In this document: positions 22,395 to 32,936 of the stretch, piece after piece
Numbering within the stretch: the first letter of the stretch is position 1
Layout of the letters: the number at the start of each line of letters is the position of its first letter
NCBI GenBank assembly: GCA_949987705.1
Contig: CATLJY010000911.1
Span: 310,001 to 374,000, forward strand
Length of the DNA stretch: 64,000 nt
Direction: 5' to 3'
DNA from: Thereva unica
Taxonomy: Eukaryota > Arthropoda > Insecta > Diptera > Therevidae
The notes under the pieces: model-generated
Database searches by the model: none
The model's input: the letters and a program-made list of their open reading frames with translations, nothing else
What the model was told of the DNA's origin: nothing
Translations under genes and position numbers: made by a program

Positions 22395-22941
22395 GGGGGT
22401 GTTTTTTTATTCATTCCGTAGAAGGAATAGACAGTACATGCGTTTGTTTATTCATTCCCAAGTTTCGAATTGACAGATGAAGCGTTTCTTTATTCGTTCG
22501 GAATATTCGAAATGTATTCTTTTTAAACTACCTCTTGAGGTGGAACACTTTTAGAATAAAGGGAATTAACCTTACTAATATAACATAATATAAATATACT
22601 ACTGTCATAATTGTGTCATTTGGCTCGAAAATGGCAGCCATGGCCCATGGTAATTATTTATTTGTTATAATTTTTAAAAGTATTTCTAATAATAATTTCA
22701 GATATGGATAATAATAATTTCAAATGGACCCCAGGAGACATAAATGTGTAATCTTATTATAGTTTATATATAGGTCCCACGATATTTTTAAAATACACAA
22801 CTCTTTTGCATAAATCACAATTTTTCTTCAGTTTGTTTACTGTCATTCCCGGTGAGTTTCTTTATTCATTCTATTCCGAATATTCCATCAAGTATTCTTT
22901 TTATTCTATTCCTTCTATGGAAAAAGTAAAGAAACACACCC
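22395..22941. mobile_element. 547-bp PIF/Harbinger-type MITE, TSD TTA
   Basis: The ends are GGGGGTGTTTTTTTATTC and the complement of GGGTGTGTTTCTTTAC, both followed by AGAAGGAATAGA. TTA lies at 22392-22394 and at 22942-22944, the TWA duplication of PIF/Harbinger elements. The subterminal sequence is rich in GAATATTC- and ATTCATTC-type motifs near both ends. The interior holds a spliced coding start (see 22631-22751). Confidence 0.85.
22631..22751 (+). pseudogene. First exons of a SANT/Myb-like protein kept in a MITE
   Basis: Exon 1 (22631-22649) encodes MAAMAH and one base. A 52-bp GT-AG intron (22650-22701) follows, and exon 2 continues in phase with DMDNNNFKWTPGDINV to a stop at 22749-22751. 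F.W.....N begins like the SANT/Myb domain of Harbinger partner proteins. Everything after this point of the protein is deleted, so only a 22-residue peptide could be made. Confidence 0.6.
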
Positions 22942-23104
22942 TTAAACTTACTTTCCCATCCACTTCATGATTAATTCACTATGGTCTCACACTTGATTAA
23001 ATATTTTAAACATTAATATGAGGTTATAACTTAAAGCTTCTTCTAATTCCACTTCATAAATCTGATGATCACACTTCCTAAATTTCGCTGTTTTCTCCAT
23101 TTAA

Positions 23105-23959
23105 AGCCTGAACTACATTAAAAAGCAGTGCAGTGCAGCACTGCGAAGTGAAATTTAGGCTTCTTGTAACTGCACGTGTCAACTCACATTAACTTCACTG
23201 CCTTAAGCCTGAACTACATTGAAAAGCAGTGCAGTGCAGCACTGCGCAGTATGTTGCAGTAGTTTATTAGAGAACGCGTGGTAAGACACATTGAATAAGC
23301 AGTATTTTGACATTGGCTATTACTATATAGTCTTTTGTAAATTTTTATGTAGTTCCTGTGCCCTTTTTTGCCTAGAAAGTCCTTATTTCTCACTAATTCC
23401 ATCAATTTTTACTCATCCATTTTGACAACAATGGCAATGACAACTTCATATGATGTTTTTTAGAAATTGGCATGCAGTGCGAAGCAGTTTTTTAGAAATT
23501 AGCCTAAGACAAGGCAGCACAGTGCAGTGCAGTGCAAGGCAGTGAAGTTAATGTGAGTTGCCACATTCAATTACAAGAAGTTTAAATTTCACTTCGCAGT
23601 GCTGCACTGCACTGCTTTTCAATGTAGTTCAGGCTTTACACTGCACCGCACTGCACTGCCTTGACATAGGCTAATTTCTAAAAAACTGCTTCGCACTGCC
23701 TGCCAATTTCTAAAAAACTTGATATGAAGTTGTCATTGCCATTGTTGTCAAAATGGAATATGACAATTTGATAGAATTAGTGAGAAAAAAGTATACAACA
23801 AAATTCAGAGGGACTACAAAAAATTATTAAAGACTATATATGAACAGTCAATGTCAAAACACTGCTTATTCAATGTGTCTTACCACGCGTTCTCTAATAA
23901 ACCACTGCAACATACTGCACAGTGCTGCACTGCACTGCTGTTAAATGTAGTTCAGGCTT
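23105..23959. mobile_element. Two head-to-head MITE copies with MADF coding starts
   Basis: The terminal motif AAGCCTGAACTACATT occurs at 23105 and 23205, and its complement ends at 23636 and 23959. It is followed by a GCAGTGCAGTGCAGCACTGC block. In the left copy the minus strand from 23421 reads MDE, a stop, then KLMELVRNKDFL and GHRNYIKIYKRL. In the right copy the plus strand from 23753 reads MEYDNLIELVRKKY and, after a slip, RDYKKLL. Both are the first helix of a MADF domain. The block is two inverted copies, the left one carrying an extra terminal repeat. Confidence 0.75.
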
Positions 23960-24325
23960 AAAGCTGCACGATGTCGAGGCACGATTGCTGATTAAGTTCA
24001 CGGATTGAACGCTTTTGATTACTTGAGATTTTCGGAATTTTGCACTAATTAAAAAAACACAATTCCAATGTTTTCCACAAACCTTATAAAAATACTGAAT
24101 GCCGGTATTTTTCATAAACCTTAATAAAAAACCAAAAATCCATTGTTTTACACAAACATAAAGGAGGTGGGTCACAGCCCATACAAAATTACCCCAGGCC
24201 CGGCGCAAAAGAAAAGTATCTCAGATTATCGGCTATAATGAGTATTGAATTTCTGTATAGTTGCTATATTCCGTAACTGTGGCTAAGGTGTTAATAATGC
24301 TATTTCTTTTTATTCGGGCGAAATG

Positions 24326-24475
24326 ACTAATTAACCCTGTATTTTTGTAACGCCATCACATATTTTCATGAATAAGGTATCAGTGTACGCAGAATACTCC
24401 CACCTATCTAAAATTGTAAAAGCGACGCTACCAGAGTACCAACTTCCAGAGTTATGAGTCGTCAAAATCAAAAAA
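24326..24475 (-). repeat. Diverged relative of the 12182-12558 MITE interior
   Basis: Read on the minus strand this stretch has GACGACTCATAACTC, a TAGATAGGTGG block, CACTGATACCTTATTC and finally ATACAGGGTT, in the same order and spacing as 12285-12415 (GACGATTCATAACTCC, GTAGATAGGTGG, CACTGATACCATAACC, ATACAGGGTG). The remaining sequence from 23960 to 24325 and 24476 to 24714 has no feature I can name apart from A/T runs near 24480. Confidence 0.7.
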
Positions 24476-24714
24476 ATTTTTTTATTTTTTTTTTTTTTTT
24501 AACAAAAATGTCACCTTCAACCACCTTTTTCTCCAAAAAAATTCATAGTCAACTAATGTTTATTTTCTCATAATAAGAAAGCTTGGAGTGTTTCTTATGA
24601 ATAATGTCCAGAGAATTTTTATGCTACGGCCTTTACTTTCGAAGTTATAAGCAATTTTAATACTAAAATTGGCGCTAATTTCGTATTCATTTAGTACTCT
24701 TTTTCCTAATCAGG

Positions 24715-24835
24715 GGGCTACACGGTCAATTTTTTCAATTGCAATATTGCATTGCAGTAGTATGCAGCAGGGGCTACACGATCAATTTTAGTACTGCAAT
24801 GCAATATTGCAATTGAAAAATTGATCGTGTAGCCC
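24715..24835. mobile_element. ~120-bp palindromic MITE (GGGCTACACG ends)
   Basis: It starts GGGCTACACGGTCAATTTT and ends with AAAATTGATCGTGTAGCCC in complement form. The arms extend through CAATTGCAATATTGCATTGCAGTA. A second start motif (GGGGCTACACGATC) at 24767 shows an internal duplication of the terminus. No coding. Confidence 0.7.
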
Positions 24836-25743
24836 TCGGGTAAGCTTATGTCGAAAAAAACCAAGTGACAATTTTAAAGTCAAAATTGCTTGCAATTTCC
24901 CCAAATAAGGCCAGTTTTAGCATTTAAATCTCTCTAGAACAATTTTTCTCTCCAAAATCCTCCTGGAATCACCCCTGAAAATATTAGCCACGTAGTGCAA
25001 CAGAGGTTTTATTGAACGTCTGGTGACCTATACAAGTTGCGAATTAGGGGATGAGTACGGGAAAATGTATAATATCATTTTTAGTAAATAATTGCATGAT
25101 CTACAAATTTTGTAAACAATATTTTAGGATAGGACTTTCCGTTTAAGAAATATTAGCCAAAACCAAATTTTCTGTTTTTAGGGGTTTTTTTTTAGGTGTA
25201 GCGTACAACCAATTTTCCGAAACTCTTTTTTAACATATCCTACTCGCGAAAAACTATATTTTTAGAAAAAGTTTCGTCAGTTAACATTTAGTCTGACTCT
25301 GACAACTCAACTATAATGAAATAACAAAAATAGCGTTTTGTTAAATGAATATTTACAGCGTTCTGGCGGCACTTTGGTGGGGGGAAATGTTCTGGCAATA
25401 TTTTTTATAAATAGAGAATACCATCAAAAATAATCTCCTGAAAATTCATGACTATAACAAAATTGAACTTTATTTCCTACCCCCTTTGTAATGTTAGGGT
25501 ACTACATTCCGGCCACTGGGGGTTGCCAGAATTAGCTTTTATTGTTCAGCAGGTGTATAAGATCCAGTGTGGAAATTTTCATGACTAATGAAATGACAAC
25601 CCAAAATACGTCGCTGGCTCTTGGTCTATAATAGTTTCTCGAAATCCTTCTTTTATCCCCATTGTAAAATTATACGCAGACTGCGTATGTGTTGTAGCCA
25701 CGATAATAGAAGGATGATGTATGTAGAATTTTCTTGTGATTAA
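24836..25743. other. No gene seen
   Basis: No frame or terminal repeat can be supported. A segment at about 25635-25690 (ATTGTAAAATTATACGCAG then ACTGCGTATGT) is related in inverted orientation to 57899-57975, so a small dispersed element end may lie here. Confidence 0.4.
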
Positions 25744-26347
25744 GGGTGGGTGCCAAAATACAATTCCGAATTTGCTACTTTCACCATGGACACTTCGAAA
25801 TTACAAAGTGTGCCAAAATACGTTTCTCGCATTTCATTTGACAATTGATATTATTATTTGAAAATATGGATGACATTTGCAATTCGTAATTTTTTTAATA
25901 ATTTATTTTAAAGCAGCCTTGGGCCACGCTGTTTTATGTTTTAAAGTAATTGAAACGGAAGAGCTTCATGATCATCTATCCAGTAAGGGTAGAACGCAAG
26001 TAGCAGTTATGTACAAATTTATAAAGCTTTAAAAAAAAATGACTCAATTCTTTTACGAAATTTAGTGTTAATTTTATTATTTTGGTGTACGTGTAGGAGG
26101 ATCAGCCCTTAATGTATTGACGGTGACGAGAATCGTGTACCAACAACCTTATGATCATTTAGAATTTTATCTTTCACAATAAAATTTTATTACAACAAAC
26201 TGTCAAACGAATGTTTGCATAAAATTTCCCTACAATTCAAAAGTTTCCTTACATTTCCAAAGACACAAACCTCCGAAAATTGAAATGTAAAATTGAAATA
26301 CGTTTTTCATACAAATTGACATTTGAATTGTATTTTGACACAGCCCC
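25744..26347. mobile_element. 604-bp PIF/Harbinger-type MITE, TSD TAA
   Basis: The ends are GGGTGGGTGCCAAAATAC and, in complement, GGGGCTGTGTCAAAATAC. TAA flanks both sides (25741-25743, 26348-26350). The inverted similarity extends over about 100 bp with AAATACGTTTTTC-like blocks. An unbroken 40-codon stretch (25903-26032, LGHAVLCFKVIETEELHDH) lies inside; I do not recognise it. Confidence 0.75.
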
Positions 26348-26815
26348 TAAAGCACGTTCACCTTTTTTTCTCACAATTTTATAAACAATTTATTCATTAG
26401 TTAATTATCCACGAATGATGTATAGTTTTAAATTAAATTCTAAATGTAAAGTTTTACACTAGATTTCACAATGCTTTTAAAGGATTCACTTTATTATAAT
26501 ATAAGACAGCTAAGTTTTATCTTTGAGGTCACACACTTCTGATTCCACACCCGATCGGTTTCACGACAATTTTAGAAGTGACTAGAGCCTCAATTCTGAT
26601 CTTTTCTCATCCTTTAAAATTTAAAATTATTTACCGTTTTTCACCATTTTCTTAAAATCCAAAAATTTCATGACCAAATATTGTACTGCTTATATTCCAT
26701 CAGCTGATTGATGGAATGGGGCAATTCCCCTTTCGGTAAATTTATAAACAAGCTGATCCCGTAACTAAACGAAGAATAAGAAATAGCAAATTGGGAATGA
26801 CAGTGCCAAGTGTAA
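26348..26815. other. No gene seen
   Basis: AT-rich sequence between two MITEs without frames, terminal repeats or tandem structure that I can support. The last three bases (TAA, 26813-26815) are half of the next element's target duplication. Confidence 0.4.
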
Positions 26816-27273
26816 AGGCCCAATTACAATGAGCGGATCTACGCGGATTGAAATTTCAAAAGAACGCATCAGAACGGATAGGAAACTGCACTGATTACAA
26901 TGAACGGATCAGTTTGCATTTAAAAGTCAAATTTAATCTTGGAATTTTTATATCCATTCTTTGCCTTGTTGTACATTATTTCATAATCTTTCACTTCTGC
27001 GATTAACTGCTCGTCCGAAAACATTTTTAAAAACATAACAAATCAAAAAAAAAAAATAAAACCTTAAACATTCACAGCTTTTGTTTACCAAAATTTTGAC
27101 AGCTCAATCCGGTGATTTCTAAACAAACTAAAACGAATCCGGCACAGATGCGGTCAAATGCGTTTGAATCCGTTCATTGGAATCGGTTAAATAGAAAACG
27201 CATGCTTGGAAAACCACTTTGACAGTTCAATCCGATTCTGTTCCGCTATAATCCGGTCATTGTAATTGGGCCT
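26816..27273. mobile_element. 458-bp PIF/Harbinger-type MITE, TSD TAA
   Basis: The ends AGGCCCAATTACAATGA and TCATTGTAATTGGGCCT (the right arm reading AATGACCGGATT inward) are perfect over 17 bp and continue with GCGGAT-type motifs. TAA lies at 26813-26815 and 27274-27276. CGGAT/ATCCG repeats fill both subterminal zones, as expected for transposase binding sites. The interior keeps the start of a MADF protein on the minus strand. Confidence 0.88.
26920..27024 (-). pseudogene. MADF-domain start kept in a MITE
   Basis: From the ATG at 27024 the frame reads MFSDEQLIAEVKDYEIMY, then NKAKNGYKN and a stop at 26920, 34 residues in total. L..EV..Y..MYN.....YKN is the first half of a MADF domain, the DNA-binding domain of many PIF/Harbinger partner proteins in insects. 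The second half and all downstream domains are deleted. Confidence 0.65.
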
Positions 27274-27276
27274 TAA

Positions 27277-27676
27277 TGTGGTGTGGACGGTGTTTGTTTA
27301 TGTTACGAGGTGAATATATAATTTATAATATTTTGGGTTAATTGGGTTAAACGAAATAAGTTTATGTTTTGAAATTAAACGTGAGTGAATTTGCATGAAT
27401 TCTTTATAGATAGATTTGATAGATTCAATTCTGTTTATTCATAAATGTGTGTTTACATAACTGGTTAAATTATATATATTTCCATAACTAGCTTACAAGC
27501 TTAAAATTTACTTGACCACAACAGTATACTGTAGGTCCCTATTTTTTTAGATTATAAAGTTATTTTTTATACATGTTATCTTTTCCCAACATTTCGATCA
27601 CTAATTCTATAGAATTGTCAACTGAATAACTTTTGACAATTATTCTCTTTGTTTAGGTTATGTACATTACTAATCG
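27277..27676. other. No gene seen
   Basis: AT-rich spacer without supportable frames or repeats. It ends with ATTGAGA (27677-27683), the left target duplication of the palindromic element. Confidence 0.4.
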
Positions 27677-27683
27677 ATTGAGA

Positions 27684-29317
27684 CATAGCCTTCTATATAT
27701 ACAAGCCATGCAAACGCTTTTGCATGTAGTAGTACTTTGACCGGGTCTCTTAAACGTCAAAGTTTGTTCGGTAGTGAAATACGTGTCGCCTCGCATAAAA
27801 ATTTGTTAAATTTGCAGTTAAATAAGCATTAAATATATATTAAAGTTAATAAAATCGCGCGTGAATTAGTGCTCCAGTGTTTTAATAGAAAAAATTAAAA
27901 AAAGTGAATGATTAAGTGCTTAATGATTAAGTTTTTAAGAGTGATAAATGATAAGGTGGTTATTTTTGTTTACATTCGTGGTGGTTTTTTGAGTTAATTT
28001 AGCGAAAAAATGTTGAATTTGTGTCGTAATGATTTAAAAATGAATTTAAAGTGATTAAAGAGTGTCATAGAATAATTTTTAAATACATAAGTGCAGAAAA
28101 ATGTGTAGGGGAAGGCCAAAAATTGCTATTCATATTGTTTATACTTATGTTTTTAATAGCTATTCCATAATAATTTCAAATCACTTGAAATTCACTTTTA
28201 ATTGTGCACTTATGTATATTTTAATAGCTATTACATGATAATTTTAAACCACTTTAAATTCATTTTTAATTCATTACGACACAAATTCAACATTTTTTCG
28301 CTAAATTAACTCAAAAAACCACCGCGAATGTAAACAATAATGGTCACCTTATCAATCAACACTTTTAAAATACCCTTAATCACTCACTTCCCTCAGATCA
28401 CTAAATAACTAATCACTGGTAATCCACGCCCGATTTTATACACTATTTAATACTTATAATTTACAATTTTATTATATAAAAAATAAAGCAAAGTTTAAAA
28501 AAAAGTGTTGAAATTGTAAAGTATAAGTATTAAATAATTCATTAAAGTGCATAAAATCGCGTGTGGATAACCAGTGATTAGTTATTTAGTGATCTGAGGG
28601 AAGTGAGTGATTAAGGGTATTTTAAGAGTGTTGATTGATAAGGTGACCATTATTGTTTACATTCGCGGTGGTTTTTTGAGTTAATTTAGCGAAAAAATGT
28701 TGAATTTGTGTCGTAATGAATTAAAAATGAATTTAAAGTGGTTTAAAATTATCATGTAATAGCTATTAAAATATACATAAGTGCACAATTAAAAGTGAAT
28801 TTCAAGTGATTTGAAATTATTATGGAATAGCTATTAAAAACATAAGTATAAACAATATGAATAGCAATTTTTGGCCTTCCCCTACACATTTTTCTGCACT
28901 TATGTATTTAAAAATTATTCTATGACACTCTTTAATCACTTTAAATTCATTTTTAAATCATTACGACACAAATTCAACATTTTTTCGCTAAATTAACTCA
29001 AAAAACCACCACGAATGTAAACAAAAATAACCACCTTATCATTTATCACTCTTAAAAACTTAATCATTAAGCACTTAATCATTCACTTTTTTTAATTTTT
29101 TCTATTAAAACACTGGAGCACTAATTCACGCGCGATTTTATTAACTTTAATATATATTTAATGCTTATTTAACTGCAAATTTAACAAATTTTTATGCGAG
29201 GCGACACGTATTTCACTACCGAACAAACTTTGACGTTTAGACAGACCCGGTCAAAGTACTACTACACACTCAAGCAGCTCAAAAGTTGTGCATGGCTTGT
29301 ATATATAGAAGGCTATG
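27684..29317. mobile_element. 1.63-kb palindromic (foldback) element, 7-bp TSD ATTGAGA
   Basis: The left arm (27684-28469) and right arm (28511-29317) are reverse complements with very few differences, apart from a ~15-bp block near the right end, around a ~40-bp loop. The ends are CATAGCCTTCTATATATAC and its complement. ATTGAGA precedes (27677-27683) and follows (29318-29324). Each arm is itself an imperfect inverted repeat of ~150 bp (TTTACATTCG, AATTTAGCGAAAAAATG), giving four copies of this block. No coding capacity seen. Long inverted ends with 7-bp duplications are known for Galileo/1360-like members of the P superfamily; that assignment is an inference. Confidence 0.9.
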
Positions 29318-29370
29318 ATTGAGAAGATGACGGCATCGCACTCACACAATGATGCACTTCGTTCAGTCCT

Positions 29371-31315
29371 CAGGCAAGACCATCTCAACTACAGGCCTCG
29401 TAGATGATTTTTTCGTGGGGGAGGTAATAGTCCCAAAAGTCACCGCACACCGGAGTAACATGGCGCGGAAGCCGTACGCGCAAAATTTTTGTGTTTATTT
29501 TTGCAGTAAAAAGTGATAAAATATTGTATTTTAACACTTTTAACTGCACTTGGATTTATCAGTGAATAGTTTTTTTAGTGATTTCATTAAAATAAATAAA
29601 ACAAATTTGGTGATTAAGTGTGTTTAAGTGTTCAAATTGTTAAGGCGATCAACTTTTTTTCACATTCACGGTGTTTTTTCATGTTTATTTATGAAAAAAA
29701 TGTTGAATATTTAATGTTTTGTGTAGTTATGGAATTAAAAGTGATTTTAAAGTGATTAATACTTATATTATGATATTATTATTAAAAATATAGGTGCCGA
29801 AAAACACTTCTCTTATTCACTTTTCCATTCGCACTTTCCTGTACTCATATGTTTAGTAGTAATTGCAAAATAAATTAATTAATGACTTTAAAATCACTTT
29901 TAATTAAATATTCAGCATATTTTCCCTTAATATACACGAAAAAAAACACCGCGAATGTAAAATAAATTGATCACCTTAACAATTAAGACACCAAAAATAC
30001 ACTAAATCACTATTTTTTTATATTTTTGAAGTGAAAACTTCTTTAGCCGCGTTGGGCACTTTTTGATAGGGGAAAATGTTACGGGTTCGCGTCACCGACA
30101 TGCTCATGACTGGCGCACGCGCTCAATCGATTATAATCAAAAACTTTTTGATTTTGAATAAAAAAATAAATCTGACCGCCTACTATTATTCAATTAAGTA
30201 TCGAAAATGAAAATATAAAACAGTCATTTTGACTGATGTGTTAAATATCTGTTTTCCAAATTTGTTTGGATCCTTGATCCTGAAGATGTCTTCAGACGAT
30301 AACAAAAGAAAAAAAAGACAAGAAGATGAAGAAGAATTGGTAGCAGCGGTTTCCTCGGATAAAAGGGAAAAATCTGATGAAATTGAAAGAAAGAGAAAAC
30401 TCCAAAATAAAGTTAGGTGTCAGCGATATAGAGATAAAAGAAAAAGTGATATAAAAATTAATTCAAAAATTTCTGACCATCAAACAATAACAATTGAAGA
30501 GGAGATGAAAATTAAACGTCGTAAAGAACAAGAAAAACAAAAAAGTAAACGGTATAGAGATAAGAAAAGAGCAGCTAATAAAAATCTACCATTAATTGAA
30601 TTTTTAAATGCAACACTTAATTTAAATATGTCCAATGATCGGAAACTTAGTACTACCAAATATAAAACGACGATCGATGCGGTTTTTACGCGATACTTAG
30701 ATAAATTTGAATCAAACATTTTCATTTCTTACTTTGGTTACCATAACCCGATTGTATCTTTTTTACAATAAGTGCTAATGAAATAGGATGGTCAAAATTG
30801 CTACAATTATTACATAATTTAAAAAATAATTCTGAGATATCGGTTGAAGATGCAGCAGCATTAAATTTTATAGAAAAAAGGACACTTATTAATGAAGACG
30901 CAGTTACTTGTGCTACATATTTTAATAAGTTGGTTAATGTCCTAAAGAAAATACTGCAATCAAAAAGATTTAGTCCTTTCATGAAATATAGAATTTTGTA
31001 TTACTTCAAAAGAATCGAATTTCAACATCTAAGTTCTAAGTTTTCACTTCTATCGGCAGTCCCTATAACTGCCTTTTTTTTTTTTATTAAATCACTAAAG
31101 AAATAATCACTGATAATCCTTGTATGGTTTAAAGCGATAAATTTCAATAATTTACCACTTTTTACCACAAAACTATAACGAAAACACTCACGAACGTACT
31201 CTGCGCCATTAAATTCTCAGCAACTGTCAAATTTTGGGATTATTCTCAGCTATGGTTGTATTAGTGCAAGATAAAACTGCATGGCCTGTAGTTGAGAGGG
31301 TCTTGCCTCAGGCGA
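29371..31315 (+). mobile_element. Element with long diverged inverted ends around a Rep-domain fragment
   Basis: The left end (CCTCAGGCAAGACCATCTC, AACTACAGGCC) is matched in complement by 31286-31315. Weaker inverted similarity continues about 150-250 bp inward (GTAAAAAGTGATAAA against the complement of TTTACCACTTTTTACC, and TTATCAGTGA-type blocks). Between 29500 and 30020 lies a second inverted structure whose blocks (TTCACATTCACGGTG, ATGAAAAAAATGTTGAAT) are diverged versions of those in the 27684-29317 palindrome. The exact outer boundaries are not fixed and no target duplication was found. Confidence 0.6.
30286..31020 (+). pseudogene. Helitron-type Rep protein, N-terminal fragment
   Basis: From the ATG at 30286 the frame encodes a highly charged start (MSSDDNKRKKRQEDEEE, two KRYRDK/CQRYRDK blocks) and then reaches HNPIV. 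After a one-base slip in a T-run near 30757 another frame continues with FFTISANEIGWSKLLQLL, EDAVTCATYFNKLVNVL, then FSPFMKYRILYYFKRIEFQH (20 residues). The latter part corresponds to the Helitron_like_N / early Rep region that normally precedes the HUH motif. The sequence ends right before the expected RGSPH-type block, so the Rep catalytic site and helicase are missing. Confidence 0.75.
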
Positions 31316-31994
31316 TAAAAGCCAAGACACCCCAAGAGACCATTTCCCACCCAGACCGACTTGTGTGTGTAAGCTGGGGTGTGAACATTATACACCGGCG
31401 ATATTTTGGCTTATCTTATGAATTAGTAGCTAAACACATACTAATGTGTTTTTATTTTTCTTTTACAAACAAATTTTCCATTATCAAATTCTTAGCCTAG
31501 CTTACAATTGTTTAAATTAGTTAATATAAGTAGATAATGTTTTTTGACATAAATATGTTTTATCCCTGAGGTCTATTTAAAAGAATGTGCGGAACGAAAA
31601 TCGTTACCATTATTACAGATCATTACAGAGTTTGGGGGCTGAGTTGGGATCTAGTTTAGGTATGGAGAAGAGGGCGTAGTGGGGATAGCAGTGGGCCTAA
31701 CTAAGGCTGACACTAATGAGTCATTGACGATTACTCACTCTATGGCAAGATATAGGCTGCGCCTGGGCGGTAATTATGTGCAGATGTATGCACGTGGTCT
31801 CAAATCATCAACATTTATTTATCATTCACTGCATTTTTAATAGTTTCATTACGTAGCGGTTTCCACTTTTGAGCACGAATACTGTGTAAGTATTTTTTAA
31901 AAAAAGTTGTGTGATGTGGATTTGTTGATCGTTGGTGTATGTTTGGATGTATATATTTGTATGTATATGTTTGTATGTATATAGTGTATATGGA
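31316..31994. other. No gene seen
   Basis: Unique-looking sequence without a frame I can support. A TGTATGTATAT-type microsatellite lies at about 31945-31990. Confidence 0.4.
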
Positions 31995-32465
31995 TCATTC
32001 CATGTCAAACCGAACGCTTAATAATAATTGATGATTCCGATTTTTTTGAAATTTGGCAGGCATATTCTACACATGAAATAATGAAAAGCGTGTCTCGCGA
32101 AAAAAAATTGAATTTTTTTTTTCGGAAAATATAGGCGGTTGTAAGTTGTAAGAAATTTCAAAAAACGACGCTCGGCCGACCTTTCAAATTACTGTATCGT
32201 CGAAACCATTAGTCGTACAAAAAAATGAAACAGGTCGATTTTGAAGATATCGAGTCACTCTATGTAGTGGATTAAATAAAATTTGAGTTTGGTGTTAATA
32301 AATTATTATTAATTTGTTTATATAGTTTCATTAACACTTTTCGTCTTCAACTCACCAACTTAAAATTTTGGAAAAAAATATCATCGTGCTCCCCTTTCAA
32401 TTCTAAGGAAACAGTGAAAATTTGAAAATGGAACTCAAACGGGGTCACACTTAAAAAATTCTTTA
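31995..32465 (+). repeat. Dispersed repeat, copy 1
   Basis: Contains, in order, AATTGATGATTCCGATTTTT, AATTTGGCAGGCATATTC, CGTCGAAACCATTAGTCG, GAGTCACTCTATGTAG and GAAACAGTGAAAATTTG. All recur in reverse order and orientation at 52125-52790. No coding capacity and no terminal inverted repeat found. 32466-32936, to the right, shows nothing recognisable. Confidence 0.8.
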
Positions 32466-32936
32466 AAAGAATGCGACCGCGCGGCACTACGGCGTAACAT
32501 GTCGCGTACACGCAGAGAACGTTTACAGGGACTGTTAGGTGCAACGGAAAATGAATAACACACAAAATAATGAATTAAGTAATTTTTGCACACATTTACA
32601 ATAGTCGCCGTAGTAGCTGACGATGTGATTTTTACTTTAATTTTTCCATTTTGTTGTGGAAAAAATGAATGGTACAATAAAGTGCCACGAATCATCTTCG
32701 CTTTGTCGAAACGGGTTTGAAGTGCTTAAGCTTCCGTTCTATAGTCCTGAAGATGAAAGAATTCGGTATTAATATTCTTAATATTTTTGTTAACCCACAT
32801 GAAAAATTTGGCCGGGGTATTTATACGGTCATATATTCTGCAAACTGACTTTTGCAGCTAATCTTTTAATCGTACCTCCTAAACCATCGCAAGGTCCTTT
32901 TCCATGAGACATGGCGAAAAAGTGCCATTCTGCACT

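Noticed and set aside
32347..32695. Overlapping minus-strand frames of 72 and 86 residues
   Set aside because: They lie partly in a dispersed noncoding repeat whose other copy at 52125-52790 does not keep the frame.
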